From positions 434,001 to 498,000 of the forward strand of contig JAOSJL010000001.1 in assembly GCA_027494115.1 (NCBI GenBank): a DNA stretch of 64,000 nt, in the 5' to 3' direction. Every line of letters begins with the position of its first letter. The stretch's first letter is position 1. The position numbers and the translations under genes are program-made. This DNA is from Acidimicrobiia bacterium. Lineage in GTDB: Bacteria; Actinomycetota; Acidimicrobiia; IMCC26256; JAOSJL01. Of this stretch, positions 17,779 through 28,606 are shown piece after piece. The notes below the pieces were generated by a model. That model searched no databases. It saw only the letters and a list, made by a program, of their open reading frames with translations, and was not told where the DNA came from.

Positions 17779-18924
17779 ATGGCCTTCTCCTCCTGCGCCG
17801 ACCCGCGCCGCTCGACCCACCTCCCGCGCCCCCGGGCTGTCGCGTCGACCGCCTCACCCGTGCAGGTGGCACTCGTCGCGCTCCTGGCCGTCGGCGTACT
17901 CACCGCGGCGTGGGCGAGCACGGCAGACGCAGCCGACGAGGGTGACGGCGTCGAGGCTCGTGAGAACATCTCATACGGACCGGAGCGGGAGCAGCGCCTC
18001 GACGTGTTCCTTCCCGCTCCCGACGACCGTAACGGCGCAGCCGTCGTTCTCGTCCACGGCGGTGGCTGGTCGACCGGGAACCGATGGAGCATGCGTCCTT
18101 CGGCGCGACGTCTCGCCGCCGGCGGGTTCGTCACCGTCACGATCGACTACCGCCTCGTGGGAGAGACCGGTTCACCCTTCCCCGACGCGGTCCTCGACGT
18201 TCAGCGCGCGGTGGCGTGGCTCGCCGACCACGCCGCGACCTACCAAGTGGATCCATCGAAGATCGGAATGGTGGGGAGCTCCGCGGGCGGTCATCTCGCC
18301 GCCATGGTGGCCACGCTCGGGACCGAAGGGGATCCGACGGCGGAACCCCTGGCCACTGAGCCCGCCGGAGATCGGGTCGGCGCGGTCGCGACCTGGTCGG
18401 GGATCTTCGACCTCAGCGCCCTCGCACCGGGCAACGACACCAAGGCCGCGTGTGGCGACGACCCCGAATGCCTCACGTTGACCTTTCCCGACATGCTCTC
18501 GAACTTTCTGGGCTGCACGCTCGACGAGTGTCCCGGTCGATACAGGGAGGCGTCGCCGATCGATCACGTGGGCGACGAGACGGCTCCGATGTTCATCGCC
18601 AACTCCACCGAGGAACTGATTCCGCTCTCGCAGCCCGATGCGATGATCGGAAAGCTCTCCGCGCACGGGGTCACCGAATCGCACCAGTTCGTACCGGGAA
18701 AAGCCCATGCGGCGCAGTACACCGACAAGGTCTGGTCCAACACCGAGTCGTTCCTGCGGAATCAGCTCGGTGTGGCCGGACCCGACCTCGCCGACTGGCT
18801 CGTCCCCTCGACGCTGGCGGTGCTGTTCATCGCCGCTCTGATGGCCGTCGCGGTCCACGAACGTCGTCGGCATGAGGCCGCCACGCGCGACACCACGGCC
18901 GCCGGCATGACGACTCGGACATGA
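17779..18924 (+). CDS. Alpha/beta-hydrolase esterase with C-terminal membrane anchor
   Basis: 381 residues, similar to the BD-FAE/HSL-type carboxylesterase group: oxyanion motif VHGGGW, nucleophile GSSAGGHLA, and late His in GKAHAAQ. The N-terminal hydrophobic segment VQVALVALLAVGVLTAAWAS is a signal or anchor. A second helix (WLVPSTLAVLFIAALMAVAV) followed by Arg-rich residues anchors the C-terminus. The insert with CGDDPECLT and CTLDEC probably carries disulfides, so the domain faces outward. The ATG at 17779 was chosen because a TACCAT -10 box sits at 17761. Substrate unknown. Confidence 0.8.
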   Translation: MAFSSCADPRRSTHLPRPRAVASTASPVQVALVALLAVGVLTAAWASTADAADEGDGVEARENISYGPEREQRLDVFLPAPDDRNGAAVVLVHGGGWSTGNRWSMRPSARRLAAGGFVTVTIDYRLVGETGSPFPDAVLDVQRAVAWLADHAATYQVDPSKIGMVGSSAGGHLAAMVATLGTEGDPTAEPLATEPAGDRVGAVATWSGIFDLSALAPGNDTKAACGDDPECLTLTFPDMLSNFLGCTLDECPGRYREASPIDHVGDETAPMFIANSTEELIPLSQPDAMIGKLSAHGVTESHQFVPGKAHAAQYTDKVWSNTESFLRNQLGVAGPDLADWLVPSTLAVLFIAALMAVAVHERRRHEAATRDTTAAGMTTRT

Positions 18925-18934
18925 CAGGGCCGAC

Positions 18935-21063
18935 ATGACAGAAGTACTCGATCTCGGCGGCACCTGGAAGGCGACCGAAGCCGATGGAACGACCGAGCGC
19001 ACCTTCGCCGACGTCGATTTCGACGATTCGGACTGGTCGGCAATTCGGGTCCCGGGTCACTGGCGTTCGTCGCCCGAATTCGCCGCGAGCGACGGCCCAC
19101 TTCTCTACCGCCGTACGTTCCCGATGGAACCACCACAACCGGCGCGGCGACGCATTCTCCTCTTCCACGGTCTCTTCTACTACGGAGACATCTGGCTCGA
19201 CGGCGGGTACGTGGGCGACACCCAGGGCTACTTCGAGTGCCACGCGTTCGACGTGACCGAGAGGATGGCCCACGGGACCGATCACACACTCGCGGTTGAG
19301 GTCGCGTGTCCCCCGCAGCCTGACGCCACCGCGAAGCGGCTCGTGACCGGAGTCTTCTCCCACTGGGACAACCTCGACCCGGACTGGAACCCCGGTGGCC
19401 TCTGGCGCCCGGTCCGGATTATCGAGACGGGCCCCGTGCGACTCGCGCGTGCCCGCGTCGTGTGCACGGAGGCAACTCCGGAACACGGGCAGCTACTCGT
19501 GGATCTCGACCTCGACGCCGACGAGGAACTCGAGGTCGAGAAGTCGGTCTCCCTCCATGCCCACGTTCGCGGTGAGGGTGTGGACCTCCACGCGGTCCGC
19601 GACGACACGGTGGCCGCCGGATCCAACCGGCTCTCGTGGAGCATCGACATCGACAACCCACCTCTCTGGTGGCCGAGGCGCCTGGGCGGGCAACCTCTCG
19701 TCGACATCGAGATCTCCGTCGACGTCGACGGAGAATCGAGTGACACGCGCCGGTGTCGAACGGCGTTTCGCGAGATCCACGTCGACGACTGGACGTTCAC
19801 CGTCAACGGTCGACAGATCTTTGTCATGGGGTCCAACCAGGGACCGCGCGCATGGATCTCGCGACCACGACAGCGAGCGACTTCCGTCGCGACATCCGCC
19901 TCGCCCAGGAAGCGAACCTCGACCTCCTGCGCGTCCACGCGCACGTCACGCTCCCCGAGTTCTACGACGCGGCCGACGAGGCGGGTCTCCTCGTATGGCA
20001 GGACTTCCCGCTCCAGTGGGGCTACGCGCGGGGTCTTCGCCGCGAGGCCTCCCGCCAGGCGGAAGCAATGGTCGACCTCCTGGGCCACCACCCGAGCGTC
20101 GCCCTGTGGTGCGCGCACAACGAGCCGATCGCGGTCGACGCCAACCCCGGTGAGCCGCTCGACGCTTCGACCGGGGGTCGGCTCCTCGCGTCGATGGCGC
20201 TCCCCACCTGGAACAAGGACGTGCTGGACCGCTCCGTCGCCCGGGCGATCCGTCGGGCGGACCCGAGCCGTTTCGTCGACCGCCACTCGGGCATCGTGCC
20301 CGGGCCGGCGTCGGGAGGAACCGATACCCACTGGTATTTCGGCTGGTACCACGGCGAGATGGCGGGTCTGGCTCCCATGCTCTCGGCGTGGCCGCGCGCC
20401 GCGCGCTTCGTGTCCGAGTTCGGTGCCCAGGCGGTTCCCGACGACGCCGACTTCATGGAGCCGCAGCGCTGGCCTGATCTCGACTGGGACCGGCTCTTCG
20501 AGCACCACGCGCTCCAACGACGCCTCTTCGACCGCTACGTCCCACCGCAGCACTACGAAACCTTCGAGCAATGGCGCTCCGCGACCCAGGAGTACCAGGC
20601 CGTCCTGATCCAGTTGCAGATCGAAGACCTGCGCCGCATCCGCCGTACCCCGACAGGCGGCTTCTGCCATTTCTGTTTCGCCGACGGGCACCCTGCCGTC
20701 ACCTGGAGTGTCCTCGACCACGCCAGGAACCCCAAAGCGGGGTACGGGGCGCTGCGGGACGCGTGCCGGCCGCTGCTTCCGATGCTCGAACCGCGCACCG
20801 GAGCGGTCCACGTCGTGCACGAGGGCGGCGAACCGCTCATCGGTGCCGTCATGGAAGCACGGGTCGGCCGTGCCCACCACCGGTGGCAGGGCGACATCGC
20901 CGGTGACGACGTCACCTACGTCGGTCGGATCCCCATCGACGACGCCGGCCGCGAGGAACAGGCGGAGCTCACGCTGACCCACACCCGGGTCGGCGACGTT
21001 CGCAACGTCTATCCGCCGGCCCTGCTGCTCGCGACCCGACCGGGAGCATCGCTTCCGAGCTGA
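18935..21063 (+). CDS. Glycoside hydrolase family 2 (beta-mannosidase/galactosidase-like; one frame break)
   Basis: 709 residues after restoring one base near 19845. The N-terminal jelly-roll sugar-binding domain has YRRTF, FYYGDIWLDG and DWNPGGLWRPV, followed by an Ig-like domain and a TIM barrel. The catalytic acid/base is Glu in LWCAHNEP; the nucleophile is probably Glu in RFVSEFGAQ. The start is just after the esterase stop (10-base gap). No signal peptide is seen, so it is likely cytoplasmic, acting on imported oligosaccharides. Specificity cannot be set from sequence alone. Confidence 0.85.
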
Positions 21064-21131
21064 CCCGTCGGGCGCGTCACGAGCCCCTTCGTGCCCGGTT
21101 TCACAAGATGCGCGGTCTCGCGACCTCCCAC

Positions 21132-21137
21132 TACCGT
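21132..21137 (+). promoter_or_regulatory. Putative -10 box (TACCGT) of the sdh operon
   Basis: A TAnnnT hexamer in the 145-base gap before sdhC. Transcription would start near 21144, giving a leader of about 65 bases. Confidence 0.35.
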
Positions 21138-21208
21138 CGGATGTGTGCACCGAGCCCGGCGCACCGAGCCCTGCGCTCCCCACCGCCACTCAGGACACGC
21201 GGACCCCA

Positions 21209-21990
21209 ATGCCCGAAGTGACCACCGAGGACCAGAGCGCCGGCGCCGACGCCGCCGACGCCCTCACCCGATACGTGGGCCCGGCCGTTCCCCCACCGCC
21301 AAAGCCGAAACGGTCCTGGCCGATCGAGTTCTACTCGTCCGACGTCGGCAAGAAGTGGGTCATGGCCGTCACCGGCCTGATGCTCCTCGGTTTCGTCCTC
21401 GTCCACATGATCGGGAACCTCAAGGTCTTCCTCGGCCCCACCGACATCGACACCTACGGCGAAGCCCTTCGTGACCTCGGGGACACCTGGTTCCGCGCAC
21501 GTCGCTGCTCTGGATCCTGCGCATCGGCCTGGTCGTCGCGTTCGGTCTGCACATCCTGGCGGCCGCGCAGCTCACGGCTTCGAACCGGCACGCTCGAGGG
21601 GAACGTGGCCAGGCCAAGCGCGACTACGTGGCGGCGAACTTCGCGTCACGCACGATGCGCTGGACCGGCATCATCGTCGCCGCATTCATCGTCTACCACC
21701 TTCTCGACCTCACCTACGGCGTCACAAATCCCGACTACGTGCGCGGTTCGGTGTACGACAACATGGTCGCCAGTTTCGAGCGCGTCCCCGTGGCGGCCTT
21801 CTACATCCTCGCCAACGTGCTCCTCGGCGTCCACATCTTCCACGGTGCCTGGAGCATGTTCCAGAGCCTCGGAATCAACAATCCGCGTTTCAACCTGTGG
21901 CGTCGCTACTTCGCGTTCGGCTTCGCCGCTCTCATCGTCGTCGGAAACGTGAGCATGCCGCTCGCCGTCCAACTGGGGATCGTCTCATGA
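21209..21990 (+). CDS. sdhC: Succinate dehydrogenase cytochrome b subunit (one frame break)
   Basis: Membrane anchor of complex II, b558-type single subunit with about five helices: [79 protein letters not shown] and [17 protein letters not shown] read in order across the gene. His residues in several helices are candidate haem ligands. A base is missing in the G4 run near 21481; restored length is 260 residues. Overlaps sdhA by four bases (ATGA). No separate sdhD, as usual for this type. Confidence 0.9.
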
Positions 21991-23951
21991 CCGATGTTTC
22001 CACGGGCGGAGCATCGGGCACGGGCGCGCCCGATCCAGCGCTCGACTCGAAGATCCCCGACGGCCCGATCGCCGACAAGTGGGAGAACCACAAGTTCGAC
22101 CTGAAACTCGTGAACCCGGCGAACAAGCGGAAGTTCACGGTCATCATCGTGGGTACCGGCCTCGCCGGGGCGGCCGCCGCCGCGTCTCTCGGCGAGCTCG
22201 GCTACAACGTCAAGGCGTTCTGCTACCAGGACTCGCCGCGCCGTGCCCACTCCATCGCCGCGCAGGGCGGCATCAACGCCGCCAAGAACTACCGCAACGA
22301 CGGCGACTCGGTGCACCGGTTGTTCTACGACACGGTCAAGGGTGGCGACTACCGGGCCCGCGAGGCGAACGTGCACCGCCTCGCGGAGGTCAGCGTCGAC
22401 ATCATCGACCAGTGCGCCGCCCAGGGAGTTCCGTTCGCCCGGGAGTACGGCGGGCTGCTCGACAACCGGTCCTTCGGGGGTGCCCAGGTTTCGCGCACGT
22501 TCTACGCCCGGGGTCAGACCGGTCAGCAGCTGCTGCTCGGTGCGTACCAGGCCCTGGCACGCCAGATCGACGCAGGCACGGTCGAGATGTTCTCCCGCAC
22601 CGAGATGCTCGACCTCGTCATGAAGGACGGGCGGGCAGTCGGCATCGTCGTGCGCGACCTCGTTACCGGAGACGTCTCGTCGCACTCCGGGCACGCCGTC
22701 GTGCTGGGCACCGGCGGTTACAGCAACGCCTTCTTCCTGTCCACCAACGCCAAGGGCTGCAACGTGACGGCCGCGTGGCGAGCACACCGCAAGGGCGCCT
22801 ACTTCGCGAACCCGTGTTTCACGCAGATCCACCCCACGTGCATCCCTGCGAGCGAAGAGTTCCAGTCCAAGCTCACGCTCATGAGTGAATCGCTGCGCAA
22901 CGACGGCCGTATCTGGGTGCCCGGTGACTCCGGCGACGAGCGCGCGGCGATCGAGATCCCGCCCGATGAGCGCGACTACTACCTGGAGCGCCGGTACCCC
23001 GCGTTCGGCAATCTGGTTCCCCGTGATGTGGCGTCGCGCGCGGCGAAGCTCGAGGTGGACCGCGGCCGCGGTGTCGGCTCGAAGAAGAACGGCGTGTACC
23101 TCGACTTCGCTGACGCCATCAGCCGTCTCGGGCGCGACACCATCGAGGAGAAGTACGGGAACCTCTTCCAGATGTACGAACGCATAACCGGCGAGGATCC
23201 CTACGCCCAACCGATGAGGATCTTCCCTGCACTCCACTACACGATGGGTGGGCTGTGGGTCGACTACGACCTGATGAGCACGATTCCCGGGTGCTACGTC
23301 GTCGGGGGAGGCAAATTTCTCCGATCACGGCGCCAACCGCCTGGGCGCGTCCGCTCTCATGCAGGGCCTGGCCGACGGATACTTCGTCCTGCCGTCCACG
23401 ATCTCCGACTACCTGGCCGGTCAGCTCGGTGACGACCCGGTACCCACGACCGATCCCGTGTTCCACCAGGCCGAGTCCGAGGTCGACGAACGGGTCCGCG
23501 AGCTGCTGGCGGTCCAGGAAGTCGCACGGTCGACTGGTTCCACCGCGAGCTCGGCAAGTTGTTGTGGGAACACTGCGGGATGGAGCGATCCCGGGAGGGT
23601 CTCGAGAAGGCCCTCTCCGAGATTCCGGTGCTGCGGGAGGAGTTCCACAAGGACGTTCGGGTTCTCGGAGGTGACGAGCAGCTCAACCAGTCGCTCGAGA
23701 AGGCAGGACGCGTGTCCGACTTCCTCGAGTTCTCCGAGCTGATGTGCGCGGACGCTCTGCACCGCGAGGAGTCCTGCGGTGGCCACTTCCGTGTCGAGAG
23801 CCAAACCGACGAAGGTGAGGCGCTGCGCGACGACGAACACTTCGCCTATGCAGCAGCGTGGGAGTTCAACGGCGTCGGAAGCCCCGAGTCGTTGCACAAG
23901 GAACCGCTCGATTTCGAGAACGTGCAACTCGCGCAGAGGAGCTACAAGTAG
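21987..23951 (+). CDS. sdhA: Succinate dehydrogenase flavoprotein subunit (two frame breaks)
   Basis: 654 residues. FAD-binding [19 protein letters not shown], the covalent-flavin His in [16 protein letters not shown], and substrate loop TQIHPTCIP. The frame shifts at a G5 run near 23308 (one base too many; corrected [19 protein letters not shown]) and returns near 23520 (one base missing; corrected [19 protein letters not shown]), for a net change of zero. It is very unlikely to be a real pseudogene, since all family motifs survive in three frames. Middle gene of sdhCAB. Confidence 0.92.
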
Positions 23952-23953
23952 CG

Positions 23954-24709
23954 ATGCGCCTCAAGCTTCGGATCTGGCGGCAGAGCGGCACCAGCGGTGA
24001 GTTCCGCGACTACGACGCCACCGACGTCAGCGAGGACATGTCGTTCCTCGAGATGCTCGACGAGCTCAACGAGAGACTGATCGAGTCGGGTGAGGAGCCG
24101 ATCGCCTTCGACTCCGACTGCCGCGAGGGCATCTGTGGAATGTGCAGTCTGATCATCGACGGCCGGGCACACGGGCCCGAGCTGGGAACGGCGACATGCC
24201 AGCTCCACATGCGCAAGTTCCATGACGGCCAGCAGATCACGATCGAACCGTGGCGTGCGCGTGCTTTCCCTGTCGTGCGCGACCTCGTCGTCGACCGGTC
24301 GCCGCTCGACCGGATCATCGAGGCGGGCGGCTTCATCAGCGTGCCCACAGGATCGGCTCCCGAAGCGAACGACGTCCCCGTGCCCAAAGAGGCCGCCGAG
24401 GCCGCCATGGACGCCGCGTCATGCATCGGTTGCGGCGCGTGCGTGGCGGCATGCCCCAACGGGGCGGCCCAGCTCTTCACCTCCGCCAAGGTGGCCCATC
24501 TGAATCTCCTCCCGCAAGGAGCGCCCGAGCGCGACTCGCGCGTCGTGGGCATGGTCGACACGATGGAGCACTTCTTCGGATCCTGCACGAACCACGGCGA
24601 GTGCGAGAAGGCGTGTCCCAAGGAGATCTCGATCGACTTCATCGCACTGATGAACCGTGATTACGTGCGGGCGAAGTTCTCCAACCGCGCGCTCGCCGGT
24701 CGTCACTGA
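23954..24709 (+). CDS. sdhB: Succinate dehydrogenase iron-sulfur subunit
   Basis: 251 residues. [2Fe-2S] ligands are in [16 protein letters not shown] and ATCQLH; [4Fe-4S] ligands in [14 protein letters not shown]; [3Fe-4S] ligands in [15 protein letters not shown]. The ATG lies two bases after the sdhA stop. It transfers electrons from SdhA flavin to quinone at SdhC. Confidence 0.95.
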   Translation: MRLKLRIWRQSGTSGEFRDYDATDVSEDMSFLEMLDELNERLIESGEEPIAFDSDCREGICGMCSLIIDGRAHGPELGTATCQLHMRKFHDGQQITIEPWRARAFPVVRDLVVDRSPLDRIIEAGGFISVPTGSAPEANDVPVPKEAAEAAMDAASCIGCGACVAACPNGAAQLFTSAKVAHLNLLPQGAPERDSRVVGMVDTMEHFFGSCTNHGECEKACPKEISIDFIALMNRDYVRAKFSNRALAGRH

Positions 24710-24762
24710 CCCCGGTCGTCGGCGTCGCGACCCACGCAACAGCACTCCGACCTACGACCCAC

Positions 24763-25359
24763 ATGGACGCCACCGACTGGAACCGCCGTTACGACGAGTG
24801 GGAACTCGTCTGGAGTGCAGGGCCGAATCAGTTCGTCGCCGCCGAGGTCGCAGACCTTCCCGCGGGTCGGGCCCTCGACCTCGCCTGCGGTGAGGGGCGC
24901 AACGCGCTCTTCCTGGCCGAGCAGGGCTGGCGCGTCACCGCAGTCGACTTCTCGGATGTCGCGTTGGAGAAGGCGCGGCGCATCGCCGCGAGGCGCAACG
25001 TCAGTGTCGACTGGGTGCTCGCCGACCTCCTCGAGTACGAGCCGGCGGAGAGGGCGTGGGATCTTGTCCTCGTCTGCTACCTCCAGCTCCCGGCGGGCGA
25101 ACGCCGCCGCGTGCTGGAGCATGCGTCCGCCGCCGTCGCGCCGGGCGGCTCGATCCTCGTGATCGGTCACGACGTCGAGAACCTGACCTCCGGCGCGCGC
25201 GGGCCGAAAGATCCGGCGGTGTTGCTCACACCCGACGCTGTCGCGGGCGAACTGCCCGGCTTGCGCGTCGAACGGGCCGAGCGCGTACGGCGATCGGTGC
25301 CGACCGACGACGGCGAGGTAACAGCGATCGACACCCTGGTGCGCGCCACCCGAGCCTGA
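24763..25359 (+). CDS. SAM-dependent class I methyltransferase
   Basis: 198 residues. Begins WNRRYDEWELVWSAGPNQFV, then motif I LDLACGEGRNALFLAEQGW, motif II VTAVDFSDVAL, and motif IV-like DLVLVCYLQLPAGER. The overall pattern is that of TehB-like/Methyltransf_25 proteins. The substrate is not evident. It is 53 bases downstream of sdhB and may be transcribed with it. Confidence 0.83.
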   Translation: MDATDWNRRYDEWELVWSAGPNQFVAAEVADLPAGRALDLACGEGRNALFLAEQGWRVTAVDFSDVALEKARRIAARRNVSVDWVLADLLEYEPAERAWDLVLVCYLQLPAGERRRVLEHASAAVAPGGSILVIGHDVENLTSGARGPKDPAVLLTPDAVAGELPGLRVERAERVRRSVPTDDGEVTAIDTLVRATRA

Positions 25360-25402
25360 TCTCCGTCGCCTGTGTCCGTCAGCACAGTAGAGGCGACGTC
25401 CC

Positions 25403-25408
25403 TAGACT
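25403..25408 (+). promoter_or_regulatory. -10 box (TAGACT), leaderless SDR gene
   Basis: TAGACT ends seven bases before the GTG start at 25416. No ribosome-binding site fits, so initiation is probably leaderless. Confidence 0.5.
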
Positions 25409-25415
25409 CCGCCGC

Positions 25416-26244
25416 GTGGGAGCAAGCGAGACGCAGACACGCACCGACGAGGGCACCGACGAGGGCACCGACGCACTCGACGAGGCTTTCGACCAAGCTC
25501 TCGACGACGAGATCCCCTGGCTCGACGGCCGTGTGATCGTGCTCATCGGCGCCGACGGAGAACCCACGGCAGGGATCGCCTCCGGGTCTGGTCGGAGCCG
25601 GAGCCACCGTGGGTCTCGTGGGTGGTGCGGAGGTACTCGATCTGGCCACCGCTATCGACCGGGAACCCGGCGGCGCCGTGCCGATCGCGGCGCGACTCGG
25701 CGACCGGGCTGCCATCGACGATGCGTTCACCGTGGCCACCGACGTCCTGCGACACATCGACGCCGTGGTGCTCACGGCGTATCCGCCGCCCGCGCTCACC
25801 CCGCGCGCACTCGTCGACCTCGACGAGCCGGCCTGGGACGCATCGTGTGAGCAGGTCCTGCGAACGACGCTGTTCGTCCTTCAGGGCGCCTATCGAAGCC
25901 TCCACGAACGAGGTGGCCGGATCGTCCTCGTCACGCCCACCATCGCGATGACAGGAGCGGGTGGCCTGGCACCACTGGCCGCCGCGGCCGAGGGCCAGCG
26001 GGCCCTGGCGAAGTCGGCCGCGCGCTCCTGGGGGGCACGCGGAATCACCGTGAACTGCATCGCGCCGTCGCTGCCTCCCGAAACCGTGGGCGCGCTACGA
26101 CTTGGTCTCGAGGACGCGGCGCTCGGCGACACTGATCCGGAGCGTGATCTCGCTCCGATCGTGGCGTTCCTGGTGTCGGACGACAGCCATTCGCTCACAG
26201 GGGCCACGCTCGTCGCCGACGGCGGTGTCTGGATGGGACCGTGA
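25416..26244 (+). CDS. SDR-fold protein lacking catalytic Tyr and Lys (one frame break)
   Basis: About 275 residues after removing one base near 25582 (restored AGIASGLVGAGATVGLVGG). The Rossmann fold core, the SWGARGITVNCIAPS segment and the terminal LVADGGVWMG are typical SDR features. However, the active-site stretch reads LAPLAAAAEGQRALAKS: the YxxxK Tyr and Lys are absent and the usual Ser region is VTPTIAMTG. It has an acidic 40-residue N-terminal extension. Its stop overlaps the start of a complete SDR (GTGA). Inferred: a non-catalytic partner in a heteromeric dehydrogenase, as known for BbsC with BbsD. Confidence 0.75.
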
Positions 26245-27026
26245 GCGGAGGCATCGACGACAGCGGTGCCCTCGGCGGTCGCGTCGCACTCGTCACCGGC
26301 GCAGGATCGGGGATCGGTCGCGGGATCGCGCTGGCGCTCGGTGCCGCAGGTGCCGGCGTGGTGGTGACCGCGCGTCGGCCCGGGACCGGCGAGGAAACGG
26401 CGGGATTGATCCGGGGTGAAGGTGGGGAGGCGCTTCCGATCGGCTGCGACGTCACGAGCCGCGCCGAGATCGACGCCACGGTGGAAACGGCCGTGGACCA
26501 CTTCGGTCGGCTCGACATCATGGTTCACAACGCCGTGAGCGCCCGCTCGCGCGAGGCGGTGCCACTCGAGGAGGTGACCGAAGACCACTGGGAAGATGTC
26601 ATGGCCGTGGCGTTGCGCGCGTCGTTCGACTGCGCCCAGGCCGCACGACCCCACCTCGAAGCGGATCGCGGCCGTCTGCTGTTCTTGTCCTCCACCGCTG
26701 GAATCGGCGGAAGCGCCACCCTTCCCGTCTACGCCGCAGCAAAGGCGGCACAACGCGGGCTCGCGAAGAGCCTCGCTCGTGAATGGGGCCCCGACGGGAT
26801 CACCGTGAACACGCTGGCGCCTCTCGCCGTGACTCCGGCGCTCGAGGACTACTGCGAGAAGCAGCCCGACGCCGAGCGGCGCCTTCTGGAACGCACCGCG
26901 CTCGGCCGACTCGGTGACGCCCGACACGATGTGGGCGCTGCCGCCGTGTATCTCGCCGGGGACGGTGGCGGCTACGTGACGGGTCAGACGCTCGTGGTCG
27001 ACGGTGGGAGCTACCTCGGCCTCTGA
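26241..27026 (+). CDS. Short-chain dehydrogenase/reductase
   Basis: 261 residues with all classical SDR elements: cofactor motif VTGAGSGIGRGIAL, VHNAVSA (in place of NNAG), catalytic Ser in LFLSSTAGIGG, YAAAK with Tyr and Lys, and the C-terminal VTGQTLVVDGGSYLGL. The Arg pair in VVVTARRPGTG favours NADP(H). GTG start at 26241 overlaps the preceding gene by four bases. Substrate unknown. Confidence 0.88.
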   Translation: MSGGIDDSGALGGRVALVTGAGSGIGRGIALALGAAGAGVVVTARRPGTGEETAGLIRGEGGEALPIGCDVTSRAEIDATVETAVDHFGRLDIMVHNAVSARSREAVPLEEVTEDHWEDVMAVALRASFDCAQAARPHLEADRGRLLFLSSTAGIGGSATLPVYAAAKAAQRGLAKSLAREWGPDGITVNTLAPLAVTPALEDYCEKQPDAERRLLERTALGRLGDARHDVGAAAVYLAGDGGGYVTGQTLVVDGGSYLGL

Positions 27027-27124
27027 CCGCACCCACACCCACCCGGCGTTGGAGGGTGCGCGGGTTCTCGAGGTTCCGACCGTACGCTGGACGGAACCTC
27101 GACAGACACGGACGTCACCGACGT

Positions 27125-28318
27125 ATGGACGACTCGCCGCCACCGACCACCGCCGACAGCGGCACCCCTCCGACCGAGAATCCGTCCGTGAACCCCACGG
27201 CGGTACCGCCGTGGCTCAACCGGGCCATGGTGCTCTTCTTCGTCGGGCTCGTGGCGCTCTTCGTCTCCTACTGGCTTCTGCTGCGTCTTCGAACGCTGCT
27301 CATCCTGGTCCTGGTCTCCCTGTTCCTGTCGTTCGCCATCGAGCCGGCCGTGAACTTCCTGGCCCGCCGTGGATGGCGTCGCGGTCCGGCCACGGGGATG
27401 GTGTTCGGGGGCGTGTTCATCATCGGCGTTGCATTCATCGCCGCGATCGGCGCTCTCGTGGCCAACCAGGTCTCCGACTTCATCGACGAGGCCCCCGACT
27501 ACGTGGCACGTACCGAGACCTGGGTCAATGAACGCTTCAACGCCGAGATCGACGCCGACGCTCTCATCGACGAACTGAAGGACGAGAACGGACCGGTCCG
27601 CGACTTCGCCACGGGACTCGCGGGCAACGCGTTGGACGTCGGGGCTACCGTCCTCGCGCTGATCTTCCAGCTCTTCACCATCGCCCTGTTCACCTTCTAC
27701 CTGGTAGCCGACGGCCCGCGGCTGCGCCGCACTCTCCTGTCTGCCCTCCCGCCGCAACGACAGCGGTTCCTGCTCCAGACCTGGGAGCTCGCCATCGACA
27801 AGACCGGCGGCTACATCTACTCGCGCGCACTGCTCGCCGTGATCTCCGCGGTGGTGCACTGGATCGCGTTCTCCATCATCGGCGTGCCCTTCGCGGTGGC
27901 GCTCGCGCTGTGGGTCGGTGTCGTCTCGCAGTTCATCCCGACCGTCGGCACCTATCTCGCCGGGGCTCTGGCCGTGCTGGTCGCGCTCTTGAGCGACCCC
28001 GTCGACGCCGTGTGGGTCCTCGGATTCATCGTCGTGTACCAGCAGGTCGAGAACTATCTGCTCCAGCCCCGCGTGACGGCCCGGACCATGGCGTTGCACC
28101 CGGCGGTGGCCTTCGGCGCGGTGATCGCCGGCGCCGGCCTCATCGGACCGGTCGGTGCTCTCTTGGCACTGCCCGCGGCGGCGGTCATCCAGGCCTTCGT
28201 GTCCACCTACCTGCGACGCCACGATGTCCTCGATGAATCGAGCCTCACCGACGAACCGGCCGCAGGTCGCCCGTGGAAGGAACGCTGGCCGTTCCGCAAT
28301 CTGCGCGGAGCGGGCTGA
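27125..28318 (+). CDS. PerM/AI-2E family membrane protein
   Basis: 397 residues. N-terminal helices (MVLFFVGLVALFVSYWLLL and LLILVLVSLFLSFAIEPAV), a long soluble segment of about 80 residues with amphipathic helices, then further helices and the family motif GVVSQFIPTVGTYLAG followed by QQVENYLLQPRV. The family transports small molecules or ions outward; the substrate is unresolved here. ATG at 27125; a TACGCT -10-like box lies near 27084. Confidence 0.85.
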   Translation: MDDSPPPTTADSGTPPTENPSVNPTAVPPWLNRAMVLFFVGLVALFVSYWLLLRLRTLLILVLVSLFLSFAIEPAVNFLARRGWRRGPATGMVFGGVFIIGVAFIAAIGALVANQVSDFIDEAPDYVARTETWVNERFNAEIDADALIDELKDENGPVRDFATGLAGNALDVGATVLALIFQLFTIALFTFYLVADGPRLRRTLLSALPPQRQRFLLQTWELAIDKTGGYIYSRALLAVISAVVHWIAFSIIGVPFAVALALWVGVVSQFIPTVGTYLAGALAVLVALLSDPVDAVWVLGFIVVYQQVENYLLQPRVTARTMALHPAVAFGAVIAGAGLIGPVGALLALPAAAVIQAFVSTYLRRHDVLDESSLTDEPAAGRPWKERWPFRNLRGAG

Positions 28319-28606
28319 GCCCGACGGGGCGCGTACGCTCCACACTTCAGGCCCAACACCCAGTGCGCTATAACGACCGCTGGGGGTGGTGAAAAGGGAT
28401 TGAAGCGACGGCGGGTGTCAAGGTGTCCGCTCACGACGCCGATCAACAGGGGATAATCCCTGCTCGGAGTCGTGGAGCCGAGAACGGATCTGGGAATATT
28501 CCGGACCCTCCGGGCGTCGTGAGATGTACAACCGGTACCGCGACATCGGAGGACCGGGTAGCACCGGATCGGTGCAGTACCGGGAAAGAATGAGGAGTAG
28601 ACGGTC
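28319..28606. other. Intergenic region with small palindromes, no gene
   Basis: 288 bases without a convincing reading frame. It contains perfect short palindromes (GGGATAATCCC near 28453; GGAATATTCC near 28492) and a hairpin GCACCG-GAT-CGGTGC near 28561-28575 shortly before the small ORF at 28607. The motif GATAAT inside the first palindrome could serve as a -10 box. Looks like a regulated leader rather than coding DNA. Confidence 0.4.

Noticed and set aside
19282..21189. Long minus-strand ORF opposite the GH2 gene (also 21906-23237, 27011-28345, 29654-31366, 40809-42197 and 48132-50237)
   Set aside because: Antisense shadows of genes with strong family motifs; high GC makes such frames long. 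Their peptides show no recognisable motifs.
23300..23530. Programmed frameshifting in sdhA
   Set aside because: No slippery heptamer or downstream structure typical of programmed sites, two opposite shifts would be needed, and the same kind of break occurs in many unrelated genes.
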